NCBI GenBank assembly: GCA_965649825.1
Contig: OZ287704.1
Span: 992,001 to 1,056,000, forward strand
Length of the DNA: 64,000 nucleotides
Source: Penicillus capitatus
Taxonomy: Eukaryota > Chlorophyta
Direction of reading: 5' to 3'
Of this stretch, positions 35,223 through 46,350 are shown one piece after another (position 1 is the stretch's first letter; each line of letters opens with the position of its first letter). The translations under genes and the position numbers were made by a program. The notes below the pieces were generated by a model. That model did not search any database and was not told the origin of the DNA. It saw nothing but the letters and a program-made list of their open reading frames with translations.

Positions 35223-35817
35223 ATGAAGTCCGCTACGTCTATCAAGAAGGGACGTGTTCGATGGGACGAAGCGAATCTCAGCGAAAATGAACGCGTCAAG
35301 AAAGAGATCAACGCGACAGCGATAGAAGAACCCAAGACGCCTTATCACAGCCCATGTGCCTCGCAGACAGACCTAAGAGGTGGTCAGATAATGACGACAG
35401 GCAACGTGCTGATTCTGTCGTGATGCTACAGATTTGGAAGCGGAGTTGAATGATTATCAGGTACACACTATCGCGCCGATGCGCCATTAGATGTATGCGT
35501 GATGGATAGGCACAGCTGGATGAGGAATTAACGACGGCAGGATTAATAAACGGAGCTGCTGAACAGTAAGGAGAATGTGTGAGCAGGGTGATCTATGAGT
35601 TGTTTGTCTGTTAGCGAAGTGACTATGCAGAATGGCTCGAAGAGAGTGAGCTTCGACAACACAGCTGAAGGACATGACGCCGTATCTGTCTTCCTGTCAT
35701 TGCCAAACGCGATGTCCATCTGTTCGTTTGCAGGAAGAAAAACCTTCTTCCGAGTTTGAAGAGCACAGAAAACAACATTACTCCATGAAAGATGCCTTAC
35801 AAAAGCAAGCCTTCTGA
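35223..35817 (+). CDS. PPP1R2: protein phosphatase 1 inhibitor-2
   Basis: Small, mostly unstructured PP1 regulator. ATG 35223. The family signatures are present after splicing: VRWDEANL, KIEEP-type block (INATAIEEPKTPYHSP), and the C-terminal EFEEHRKQHYS, the site that covers the PP1 active centre in known inhibitor-2 structures. A canonical PP1-docking RVxF motif, KRVSF, lies between them. Four introns of about 47-56 nt were placed (near 35383-35431, 35461-35509, 35566-35613 and 35682-35734), giving about 130 residues, shorter than animal forms. The stop is at 35815-35817. Confidence 0.88.
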
Positions 35818-36051
35818 TCGTTGCCTCTCACGCTGGACATCTTATTGCCAGAGGGAAGAATCTGGCAGCACAGGAAGACAATGGACAACAAGAATCGGAA
35901 GCTTCATTGTGAAAAGTGAATGCTATCACGGGTAAAGAGGGTGACTGAAGATACACGTCTCATACGTGACTGTGGATATCTATCTGTGTAGTTTTGCTCA
36001 TCGTTTTGCGTGAAGAATCATAAGTATTTGTTTACACACTTTAAATGGCAC
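35818..36051. other. intergenic between two convergent genes
   Basis: Inhibitor-2 3' UTR and the 3' end of the convergent site-1 protease copy 2. No ORF or repeat of note. Confidence 0.5.
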
Positions 36052-39000
36052 CTCACGTCGCATTAGATGATACGGACGATGATGTTTGGCGGCGCCGGCG
36101 CGTTAATCTATAAAGACCGAACATTGCAAGAATACCCAGCAAAGCACTCCACTTGGACACAATGAGTGGAGGCGTCCAGTTCACAAAACCTACAACACCA
36201 TTGTATCAATCTTTTTGTTGACATGGCAGATTACCCTGAGGCACACCGAAGGTCAATACAGCAGATTTTTCACTGCTATATGGTGCTCTGCTCAAAAATA
36301 AAAAGCGTCGAAGACATTGTGTATGGTGAAGAAGGCATTACTTATTTGCTCCGAGGATGGATGATTGTTTGGCTGAAAATGGCTCCCCGAAGACATCCGT
36401 TACTTTTCTTCCAGAATCTAACAGGTCGTCTGAACCTTTGTCTTCCAGTTCTTTTACCTCCATTAGGTCGTTGATCTCCATGATGGGATGGTTCATGTAG
36501 CACTGTAAGGGATGGCTCAGGACAAAAGAGAACTCTGTGAAGTTGACGTCTTCGATCGGCTGCGGAAGATCCTCTGCCTCCAGAGATGCCTTCAGTATGT
36601 GATCCTCGCCTGTCAGACTCTGCAGAAGGCTGTTGTCTTCGTTCTCGTTCACAAAGTCCAGCATCGCATCGAGCAGCTCGAAGCAGTGATCCGACTGGTA
36701 ACTGGAGTCCAGGCAGTTGGAATCTCCGTAGACGGCCAGTCTGCCGTTCCCATGGGCGGTCAGGCCCAGAGTGTAGTAGTCGCCGAAGGAGCTGGTCTCC
36801 TTGGACGTTTCCTCCAGAGAGAAGTGGTGGGCAAAGCTGTCAGCAGGCAGCCTTACAATGTTGGCCCCAGAGGAGTACTTCACTCCGCGCTGGCCGCCGA
36901 TCGCCTGGGTCCCTTTGAGGACGGCGTCCCCGAAGGCAATCCCAAACTGGCCAAGCAGGTCGTTCAGGCCAGGGATGTTGCCGCCTCCCGTGGCGGGAGT
37001 CCACCAGCTGCGCGTGTTGTCATCGAAGAAGCGGAAGTCCGTGGCCGTCTTGGCATTGTACCACTCGGCGAAGACGATGACGCCGAGTCCCTCTTCCCTC
37101 ACATCCGCGGCCAGTTTTGCAACCTCCTCCGGATAGAAGACGTCTTCGGAGTCGACGATCATCAGCGCCCCGTACTACAGCGAATGGAGTCAGCAGTGTG
37201 CCGGACGGCGTCCGGCAGGCAGGACCTGTGATGCGTTGAAGCAGGTGTAGGGAGAACCCAGGACCTCCAGGTAGTAACCCCTGTCTCGCAGGTGGTCGAA
37301 CATGTCGTGGAAGTTGGTGTGCGGGTGGTCTCCGTGCCAGTCCAAGATGTCTCTCTGCACGTCGAGGTTGTCTCGCGGGAAGTAGGCGGGCGGATACTTG
37401 ACGGAGTGGAACTGGTCCCAGAGCACCCTCTTCTCTCGGGGAGGCTTCGGAACGATCCTCGCCTTGAACGGCACTCGGACAGTGGACTTCCTCTCCCCCC
37501 TCTCGCCCTCGACCGGGGGAGCGACGACGGTGAAGCGGATCTCTCCCTCGGCGACGCCCGAGTAGGATCGTCCAGCGGACTGGACTCGGACGTAGACGGC
37601 CAGGTATCCCGACCAGGGCCACAGGACGTCGCTGTACTCGAAGTCCATGGAGACGAGCTCTCCTGCCTTGTTGGAGGGAGCGAACTCCGGCGCCCCTTCC
37701 AGGACGCCGGTGACGCTGATGCCGTTCAGGATCGTGGCGTTGACGATCACCGGGACGGCGTCGGCATAGAGAGGCTGCGAGCAGAGGGGCCACATGTAGG
37801 GGCAGTCGGTCAGATCCAGGCTGCCTGGAACGAGGGAGGCCCGGGGCTCGTAGCTCTGCAGGATCTGCATGGACCGGACGAGGTCGATCTTTCCGGCCCC
37901 CTGAACGTAGACCGTCTCGCCGTCCAGCCGAGAGGCGCCCTCGACCAGGGCCTGCTTCATCGAGGCCGGATTGAGCAGGCTCCACCGAGCGCCTTCGGGA
38001 ACGGTGCTGGCCAACAGAGCCACAGCCCCTGCGGCGACGGGAGACGCCACGCTCGTTCCCGACAGGCTCTTGCACCCGTCCTGCATCCTCGAGCCGCTCA
38101 CGTCCTGGGCGTATGCCAGCACATCCGGCTTGATGCGACCGTAGCCGATCGGCAGCTCCCAGGTCGACATCCCCCTCGACGAGAAACGCGCCATGCGATC
38201 CTCGAAGGTGATACCTCCGATTCCGATGACATCGTTCTGATCAGCCGGGTTGTTCAGCGTCCCGTACAGAGGTCCATCGTTTCCGATGGCGGACACCATG
38301 ATGATCCCACTCGATGTGACCTCCAGCACCTGCGGAGAGAAGAGGCATTGAGAACTGCGACTGCCTCTAGCGATCTCGCCTTCTCGACGAATGGTTGATC
38401 GAGGAAGTCCGGCCCGCCGATGCTCAGATTGACGATCTGCATCTTCGAGACGATGGCGTAGTTGAAGGCGTCCATGAACCAGGACGTGTAGGAGACCTGG
38501 TCGTCCGTGAACACCTTGAACGTGTAGAGCTCGACGTCCGGAGCGAATCCAAGACATCCATCGTAGATTCCGGCGATGACGCCGGCCACGAACGAGCCAT
38601 GTCCCAATCCGTCGCTCAGCGTGTTCTGGTGGGTCCAGTTCGTGCGTTCCTTGATGTTCTTGACGTGGGGGTGGTTTGCTCGGATGCCGGTGTCGAAAAC
38701 GCCCACCTTGACCTTTTCGCCCGAGTGTCCCAGATTCCAGATCTCGTCCGCGTGCAGCATTCGCGTCACCGATCGGCGGCCGGTTTTTAAGAGGCTCCTC
38801 TTCCTCCTCAGCTCTGCCCGGTCTTCGGAATCCGATCCATACGTGTAGTCGTCGTCCTCGCTGTCGATCCCGAAAGTCGGACGGGTACGGAATCGACCTG
38901 GAGGCTTCTGAATCTTGCACTCCCGATGTCCCTCTTCTTCCTCCGCGACGTGTGCCAGACTCCGGTGCAGCAGACGGTCTGGGTGGACGTCTCTGACAAA

Positions 39001-39441
39001 AGGCAGCTTGAGTATGCGTTCCTATACGACTCCGACCTCCCACCAAGGTCCGCTGCGAAGTCGATTCAGATCTACCTGCACGGTTTCTGCAGAGGCTGTC
39101 TGGAATCGCACGACGCCGAAGTCTGTCGGAAACGAGGCAGCTGCGTTGTGTCGCTCGACCCATTTCCACTGCGACTCGTCGTCGCTTAAGACAGCTTCCA
39201 GTGCTCGTCTCCAGTGTGCTGCCCTCCGGTATTCGCGAAAGCGGACGATGTACTGCTGTCCTCCCTCAGAGATGTTCTCTGCACCTAGTTCACTCGAACA
39301 GGTACCTTCTTCGGTGGCTGACGATGACGTCAGGATGGTTAGACGACTCCATAGCAACAGACAGAGCAAAGTATAGAAGCATCGATAAAGATGCATGCTA
39401 CAGAATAGTCGACAACAGAATGGAACACGAAACGTTTCCAA
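36052..39441 (-). CDS. MBTPS1: site-1 protease (S1P/MBTPS1-type subtilase), copy 2
   Basis: Same protease as at 11210-14440, in inverted orientation. 36467-39422 matches copy 1 almost base for base, introns included, with scattered differences; for example copy 2 reads MVSAIGNDGP where copy 1 reads [10 protein letters not shown]. The catalytic Asp, His, Ser and oxyanion Asn are all present. The start differs (METFRVP versus MPT), and so does everything after MEIND. Copy 2 continues with an acidic stretch (LMEVKELEDKGSDDLL), two further introns (about 66 and 45 nt), a membrane helix (WSALLGILAMFGLY) and a longer basic cytosolic tail with RRRR, stop 36052-36054. The second intron is GC-AG at 38330-38379. 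Both copies look intact, so both are probably expressed. Confidence 0.92.
36467..39422 (-). repeat. 2.95-kb inverted repeat, right arm
   Basis: Partner of 11219-14171. The 22.3 kb between the arms contains eleven complete genes from the coiled-coil gene to inhibitor-2. No transposase, target-site duplication or terminal repeat is visible at the arm ends. Confidence 0.9.
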
Positions 39442-39666
39442 AAATCAGGTCATGGACATTTGAATGTGCATATGGTCGTATCAAGCAAATCAGTCTATTT
39501 GTATGCTGTACGGTAGACATCCCGATCTTTAACAGACCGCTTCTGCCTGTACTTCCTTGCATGTAGACAAGCGGAAATTTGTTCTATACTCCTTAAGCTG
39601 ATGTTATACTCTGCTGCGCGTCGCTTCCGATCATCGAAGATTCCTCGGAAGAAGCCTCAATTCGTT

Positions 39667-41280
39667 TCATTTTATCTTGTTTTGTTCGCGTTCAGTTTTG
39701 CCTCTTTCTCTAACATTCCTTTTCGCCTAGCTTCCAATCCTTCGAACGCTCCTCATTTCATCTTCCTCCCGTATCGTTAAGAGGGCCGCCTTACCAGAAC
39801 ATCGATGGTCAGACTGAAGGCAGCTGTAATGTAAGCGGGTGTCAGATTCGTTTTTGGAAACAAGGTAGACCACAGAGCATGGACAAAGAGACTTAGGCCA
39901 AGCACAGAGAGAGATGTTTCCCACAAACGGATGACCCATGGAGCACGCAACTCCATTTGAGAGATATCCCTGTCCAATCACGCACTGACGCCTGTCACAT
40001 CAATCACGGCATTGCTTACCGAGTGCGACCGTGCCGTTGACAAAGGCGCTGATGAGAATGAAGATGAAGACGCCTGTCAGTGTGGCACCATCCAACAGAC
40101 TAGCCATGTAGATCTATACATCCACGCCGTCGCCGAGTCAAGAGGGCGGCTGTCGATGGAGGACGGTTAGGCCGACTTGCACAGGTAAGATAAAATTGCT
40201 GATAACGCCAATTGTTTGGACGAGCGCCGCTCCAAATTCTCGTTTCTTGAAGAAACAGCTCATCAGAATGGAATTTGCAGCAGGTGCCGTCAAGAAACCC
40301 TAGTCCACACATACATGCCTTCCCTTGACATTTGCTTGAACAGAGGCAGCTTCCATGACAGGACAGAAAGGGCAAGCAGATTTCCGTTTCTCAAGTGAAT
40401 AGCATTCGTTCGCAATTGCGGTAGCGAGAGGAAGAGGAAAGGGAATGTCGAGAGCTGAACGAGATCGTTCGTTGTTTTCGACCACCAATCCTTCTGATCG
40501 TCATCATCTACATCCTCATCGCTGTTCGAGTAGCGCGTCTTCTCACAGTTCTCTTCTGTACAAACATAGCTCTCCCTGTTCGACAGCGCTGCACTCTTCT
40601 GTCGACTCATCGATACCACAACACTGGACTGAAACAGTCGAACACGGCACTTTGCCGCTTCCAGACGCGAAGCGCGTTCTTTCGCGTAACAACTGCAGCT
40701 TTTGATACAGGTGTTGGAGAGCAGACAGGTATCGGTCATCTCTCCCCTACGTTGGTGTCGTCTTCGAGAGGGCCGCACAAGACGCTTTACTGCACAGCCG
40801 TATGGCGGCAGCCTGGGCGAGACACCTTTCAGCACGATCGGAACGTGGGAGACATACCCAAAGTAGATCTCGAAGTGATCGTGGCACATGAAGTGGATGA
40901 GCTTGACTCTGAGCAGCTGTCCTGCATGGCCTCCGTCGGTCGGAATCTTCAAGTCGTAGCCCTGAACCGTTACTCTGTAGCGAACGCGATCGAATGCGTC
41001 TCGCGTACTTGCACTTTGCGTCGCGGCGCTGTGGCTTCCCCTTTGACCACCCAGTTGTATGCCGCCTTCGAACGGCCTTCGTGTTCATTCGAGTTTAACT
41101 CTGGACACGTAGACGCATCCATACGTACAAACGCATGTGAGATCGGTCCTCTTTTTCTGCGAGAGGGCAATACCTGCTGGCTCGAGTCGTCGACGGGAGG
41201 CGCTTCGTGTCGATATGGGCCGCCTTGTCCGTTCGCGCTTGTGAGAACAGACGCTCGTCTCTTCGTCGAAGTCGTCCATC
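39667..41280 (-). CDS. MEX1-like maltose exporter, N-terminal half only
   Basis: ATG 41278-41280. After a charged N-terminus and a stretch containing GYDLKIPTDGGHAGQLLRV, the chain reads like the first half of plastid maltose exporters of the MEX1 family: FLFLSLPQLRTNAIHLRNGN, NSILMSCFFKKREFGAALVQ, TIGVISNFIL, LISAFVNGTVAL, RLWETSLSVLGLSLFVHALW, STLFPKTNLTP. It then ends in a short charged tail (AKRNVRERGK...), stop 39667-39669, instead of the second half. One junction near 39966-40015 does not close in frame with any splice pair I tried, so this copy may be damaged. A separate C-terminal half lies at 51479-52160 on the same strand. Family assignment is from memory of plant MEX1. Confidence 0.55.
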
Positions 41281-44149
41281 TTTAATGGCAAGTAACGTCA
41301 CCGTCAATGCGTTCCTTGAGTCTTCTCCTGCCCACGTGCAGCAATGTGACCCGTTACGCTTGTTTTGTCACAAATCGTCTTTGTCTACAATCACGCAAGA
41401 CGTGGCTCTGAGCAGCTGTGATGCATTAAAAACACTTTGGCTTCTACTTTCTAGAGAATTGTTAGCGCTGGGATAACTCGACAGCGGATGACATTGTGCT
41501 TCCCGACGGGCAACAGAGGGTTAGCGAGAAGGTCAGACATACACCGAAGGACGAAAGCGGAAAACAACGTTCTTTCTAAAAAGAGAAGGAAAACAACTGT
41601 TTGCAGAATAACCAATCGAAAGGTGAACAACTCCTCTAGATTCTTCGCATAGGTATGGTGAACATCGTCACCGAGTCGGAAATGGAATGCATACAATACT
41701 ATACTTGGAGAGGCATACCTGCTTTGCAAAGTGTATTAGCTGGCAACAGTCAAGTTGCGAGTGAAGATTTTTCAGAGTCCCATCGAAACACACATCGATG
41801 CCCGCCAGATAGTGTAACTAGCAATTCCTGAAAGGCCTCCTGGGTGGGGATATATTGAGCGACGCCGGACGGATTCCTTGTCATCGAATCGAACAGAAAT
41901 TGTGGTGGCCAATGCCTATGAGGCAACTGTCAGACAGACCATCCACGAGAACTCTTCTAATGACATGCCAATCGCTAGACACACAATTGTTAAGCACACG
42001 CGGTTCTGGCATGCACTGTCACGCATCCTCTGCCTTGCGGCGATCATCCACATCTTCTCAGCCATTGTCCAGGTAAGGCTGCTTCGAATTCTGTTACCAT
42101 CTGAGCATTCGAGATTTCCAGCCGTCACTCCAGCTATAGAGAAGGAACGGGATCTAAGAGAACAAACTTGCCGATCTCGATGACACCGAGATCAGACTTT
42201 CCTCACAGACAGTCTTGCTGGACAGAAGCCACTTCTGTGGGCTTGACCTGTCTCCTGTCCGTGCCGCGAAGAGGCATTCCGTGTGCTCTCAACTCGACTC
42301 CATGTCAAAGGCCGTTGCCTCCGGCGCCTGTGAAGACAATCTCCGTTCCACTGAGCCTTGGAGCGCTGCCTCAACGCCAAGTCGACGACTCGTGGCACGC
42401 GCCTCACAGTGTAACCCATGTGCATCTTGGCCCTTGTCGTACAGGATCGGGGGTGAATTTGCCAACGGTCTCTGGAATTCACGGTTGCGTATACTGAATC
42501 TGTACGCGTCCCCCGCTTCAACGACGTCTGCTGAAGGTGCGAACCGACCCACTTACTCACTTCAGCAGGTTGCATTCTCGTCTTCAAGACTAACACACAC
42601 CATTCCGTCGTCACATTTCTCAGTCTCTCAGTGCATGAGCTTCTCCAGACGGCCCTGACAGAACTGGTTGGCCGTCTTTGGGTTACGATGGGAACTGCTC
42701 GACGACTGCTCTCGATGCACCTTCCCCTTTTCTTCAGTACATCCAAAAAGCACAGGTACCTATGGCTTGTGAAACTACTGTCTTGCCTTCTTAGGGATGG
42801 CGATGTCCTCATCCCTATTGAGAGGAATGGCATTGCTTCAGCTACACCACATCCGGCAGGGGGGGTACAATGATCCCGTCACAGAGTGTCTATTTCACAT
42901 GAGACGGTGGCACACTTGACGCCGTCTCGAACTGTATAGCAGCCAGGTCTTTAGATGCAATGCAGTGCTTGTATTGCTCACACTGAGGAGACTGGCACAT
43001 CGAGACGATCCCTCTTCGTGTAAACATTGCCTTTGGTTGCATTGCGAAGAGCTGTCTACCTTTTCACTGACGGGAGAGCATCAATGGTATAGAATGACGT
43101 TCTGAACTCGCATGTACTGCAAACAATCACACATGTAACACAAATGTTCGTGTTATCCTCCAACACTCGCTCCAGTCTCTCACTGTCCTCTCTTCCTTTT
43201 CCAGGGATTCGGGAAATTGCTACGATGTGAGAGTGGTCTCTTCACCGCGTATTAACATTATAACGATCTAACGCGTGCACTCCGACGCTACTTTGACATC
43301 AGAGCTCCTCTGAATCTTAAAACGTGTTCACAGCATCTGAGTTCGGCCATACAAAATATCCATAAATGTAAATCCGGTTATCTCGGCTGCTGCAACGATA
43401 CTGGCAGGTAGGTCCTCTGCCGTATAACCAGCCACCACTCCAGATCTCCACCTCAGAAAGCATGAGAAGATGATTGTATCATCGAACACTCTCATGCACA
43501 TATCACTCGTCCTCTGCGCTGTTCCCGACCTAAACTGTCTCTGAGCATAACTCTAGCAAATCAACTGCTCCAGAACACATCTGCTTTGCTAACCTGAAAA
43601 ACACAAACGACTCAGATCTTTCGAGATCTCACTCTAATGCAGCGATTTCCAGGATTCTCTCACTTTTTACGCACTAGCGAACTGTCCTCGGCCAGAAGAG
43701 CGTATCTGCTAACATCCAAAATGCCAGAGTCGCACCGGCCTGTCCGCAGCCCGACCGTCACTCTCCGAGCCCGTCACCCTGCGCAATACAACTGGACGAG
43801 CGAACAATGTCGGTTGACAGCTTTCTTTCGCTGAGGGCCGCGCATGCGCCGCCACTCCGAGTGCCCATGCAGGACGACGACGGCTGCAGCTCGACTGCAG
43901 ACGATGCTTCGGGGCTTCTGCGAGCGTCCAGCTCGATGGAGAAGGATGCCGACAGAAAGGAATCTGTGCCGCTGCTCTCCGGTGAACGACTTCTCCGGTT
44001 ACTCGACCCCAACAGCCACCCACCCCCAGAGGCCAGAGACCTCTCACGTCCGTGTCTTCTGACCGTTAGTCGGCAACCGAGGCGGCAAAAGGACGTTCCC
44101 TTGAGGCGTCTGAGCTTCTATCGGTTTTCTGCGCGCGTTTCTACTCAAC
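41281..44149. other. unresolved interval with short protein-like ORFs on both strands
   Basis: Minus strand 41451-41930 contains a helix-like exon (RLVILQTVVFLLFLERTLF) and GVAQYIPTQEAFQELL. Plus strand 41965-42072 has WHALSRILCLAAIIHIFSAI ending at a GT donor. Plus strand 42601-42873 joins across a 40-nt intron (VHELLQTALTELVGRLW ... KHR|DGDVLIPIERNG). I could not chain these into one gene. 42880-43620 looks noncoding. Confidence 0.3.
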
Positions 44150-45629
44150 ATGGACTGCGAGACCGCCACACCATGCGCAAACGACAGCAAGTACTCTTTC
44201 CCCGGAAAGAGGTAAGTGTTCTCCGTCATCAGACGCTGCCGCCGAGACGCATTACGGCTTCTGCGTCACGGGCCGACTTTTCCCGCGCTATCGCGTTCAG
44301 GGAGAGCCTTTTCGCTCTGCGAACGCCGGAAGCCGCAGAAGCGCTAGTGGCTATCCGGTCGCTCAGTATGCGGCTCTTCCTGAACGCGATAGCGCATTGT
44401 TTCTGTCCATCCCTGCCGTCGCCCCCCCCCCTACAGACACCCTGCAGTGCATCTAACCCCTTGTGTGCCTGCAGTTTTGCGGAAATGACCTTGGGGGAGG
44501 TCATGGGGAAACACCCCCCAGAGGGGTTCAGGGGGCTGCCGGACGAGGAGAGGCGAGAGTTGTTCTGGGTCTTGAAGGCCCAGTCAACGGAGGAGATGGC
44601 ACCCAGGGACGAGCCATCTGGCTGGTTTGGCCCACCGCCTGGCCAAACCAGCCAGGAAGCTACAATGAGAGCGCGCCCACGTCGTATTTCCGCAGAGGAA
44701 CGACGTCGGCGCCTCTCTTCACGCCAGTCAGCTGGCAACGGCGTCCCGGAGGTAAGCCTAGATTCCACACACGACGCGACTCTTCATGTTCCTTCTGTTT
44801 TCCAGGACAATCCTCCATCGCTATCTGTGCCGCAGCCGCCATGCCTACCGCCGCAGACATCCGAGCATCAGGCTCCGCGGCCATGCCCACCGCCGCAGAC
44901 ATCCGCGCAACAGGCGCCGCCGCTGTTCCCGTCGCGGCCTTGCATGTATTCGTCGCCCTCGCCCTACCCAGTCTGGCCCGACGAGCTCTTGCCAGCGGCG
45001 CAGGCCTACGCGCAAGAGGCGCAGCCGCTTTTTCCCCGCGGCCATGCATGTTCTCATCGCCCTCGCCGCTGCCAGTCTGGCCGGATCATCTTCTGCCGGC
45101 GGCGCAGGCCTACGCGCATCTGGCGCAGCCGCCTTTTCCCCCGCGGCCATGCATCTTCTCCTCGCCCTCGCCGCTGCCAGTCTGGCCGGATCATCTTCTG
45201 CCGGCGGCGCAGGCATACGCGCATCTGGCGCAGCCGCTGTTCCCGTCGCGGCCTTACATCTTCTCCTCGCCCTCGCCGCTGCCAGTCTGGCCGGATCATC
45301 TTCTGCCGGCGGCGCAGGCCTACGCGCAAGAGGCGCAGCCGCTGTTCCCGTCGCGGCCATGCATGTTTTCATCCCCCTCGCCGCAGCCAGTCTGGCCAGA
45401 TCATCTTCTGCCGGCGGCGCAGGCATACGCGCATCAGGCGCAGCCGCTTTTTCCTCCGCGGCCATGCATGTTTTCATCCCCCTCGCCGCAGCCAGTCTGG
45501 CCAGATCATCTCTTGCCGGCGGCGCAGGCATACGCGCATCAGGCGCAGCCGCTTTTTCCTCCGCGGCCATGCATGTTCTCATCGCCCTCGCCCTACCCAG
45601 TCTGGCCGGAAGAGCCCTCTTTCTGTTGA
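44150..45629 (+). CDS. proline-rich repeat protein gene (frame uncertain)
   Basis: Possible start ATG 44150 (MDCETATPCANDSKYSF). A 263-nt intron (44212-44474) leads to FAEMTLGEVMGKHPPEGFRG and LPDEERRELFWVLKAQ, which read like a genuine globular or helical segment. A second intron (about 44752-44804) leads to a Pro-rich stretch and the 105-bp tandem repeats, each unit giving PVWPDHLLPAAQAYA with FSSPSP. Between the first and second repeat units one C is missing (near 45034-45037), so the reading frame slips. Continuing in frame gives an Arg-rich tail to 45924; the Pro-rich frame ends at 45629. Because the unit length is a multiple of three, all frames stay open, and the true product cannot be decided here. 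Confidence 0.35.
44285..44395 (+). repeat. long intronic hairpin (24-nt arms)
   Basis: 44285-44308 and 44372-44395 are reverse complements at 23 of 24 positions (GCGCTATCGCGTTCAGG plus GAGAGCC / AAGAGCC), with a 63-nt loop. It lies inside the 263-nt intron of the repeat gene. Confidence 0.7.
44937..45610 (+). repeat. 105-bp tandem repeat, about 6.5 units
   Basis: Unit starts recur at 44937, 45041, 45146, 45251, 45356, 45461 and 45566. All spacings are 105 bp except the first, which is 104. Units differ at a few positions (LPV/QPV, AHLA/AHQA/AQEA). GC-rich, starting GCGGCC. Confidence 0.95.
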
Positions 45630-46064
45630 GTTTTTTTTTCGTGGGGATGAAAAAAGTTTAAAAGAAATAAAAAGTTTTCTTTTGTTTTTCTGGGCGCGGT
45701 GTCTTGACTACTGCTGCTCTGCTGTTTTCTTTTTTGTGACTTTTGGAGCGTCTCTACATTCGTTTTCGTCATCGTGCACGGGACTGCATTGCCTATTCCT
45801 AATGTGTGCACGTTTATTGCGATCTGGATGTTACGAGGGACCAGACCTAGCAACTAACGTTCTGTTTTGTTTTTGTTGTTTCAGCTGCTGCATAGCTGTT
45901 GTTTTGTGCTGGCGACATTTATAGATGGGAGATCGACTCTTATGTTTGTGCATTTCAGTAATAATTGCGGTCGGACATGTTTTTGAGCTGCGGCGGCTCA
46001 TATGGCGGCGGCACATGCTTTTACTGTGTGGCGGGGAGTACATTTGAGTGGTCATTTCTGTTTT

Positions 46065-46350
46065 GTCCGGATCTGTGGAGGTGGATGTCGAGGTGTCCGG
46101 ATCTGTGGAGGTGGATGTCGAGGTGTCCGGATCTGTGGAGGTGGATGTCGAGGTGTCCGGATCTGTGGAGGTGGATGTCGAGGTGTCCGGATCTGTGGAG
46201 GTGGATGTCGAGGTGTCCGGATCTGTGGAGGTGGATGTCGAGGTGTCCGGATCTGTGGAGGTGGATGTCGAGGTGTCCGGATCTGTGGAGGTGGATGTCG
46301 AGGTGTCCGGATCTGTGGAGGTGGATGTCGAGGTGTCCGGATCTGTGGAG
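46065..46350 (+). repeat. 30-bp perfect minisatellite, 9.5 units
   Basis: Unit GGTGGATGTCGAGGTGTCCG plus GATCTGTGGA repeats without a single visible change. All six frames are open through it: plus gives VDVEVSGSVE, minus gives TSTSTSTDPD. No splice sites or flanking gene tie it to a coding exon. The array looks recently homogenised. Confidence 0.95.

Noticed and set aside
37292-38398. Long antisense ORF (368 codons), with similar antisense and second-frame ORFs across both site-1 protease copies
   Set aside because: GC-rich codons leave few stops in other frames. The sense frame carries the catalytic triad and family motifs; the shadows are Arg/Pro/Val-rich with no motif.
41451-42873. TMEM231-like ciliary membrane protein
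   Set aside because: Helix positions are suggestive on one strand, but exons could not be chained and no diagnostic motif was found.
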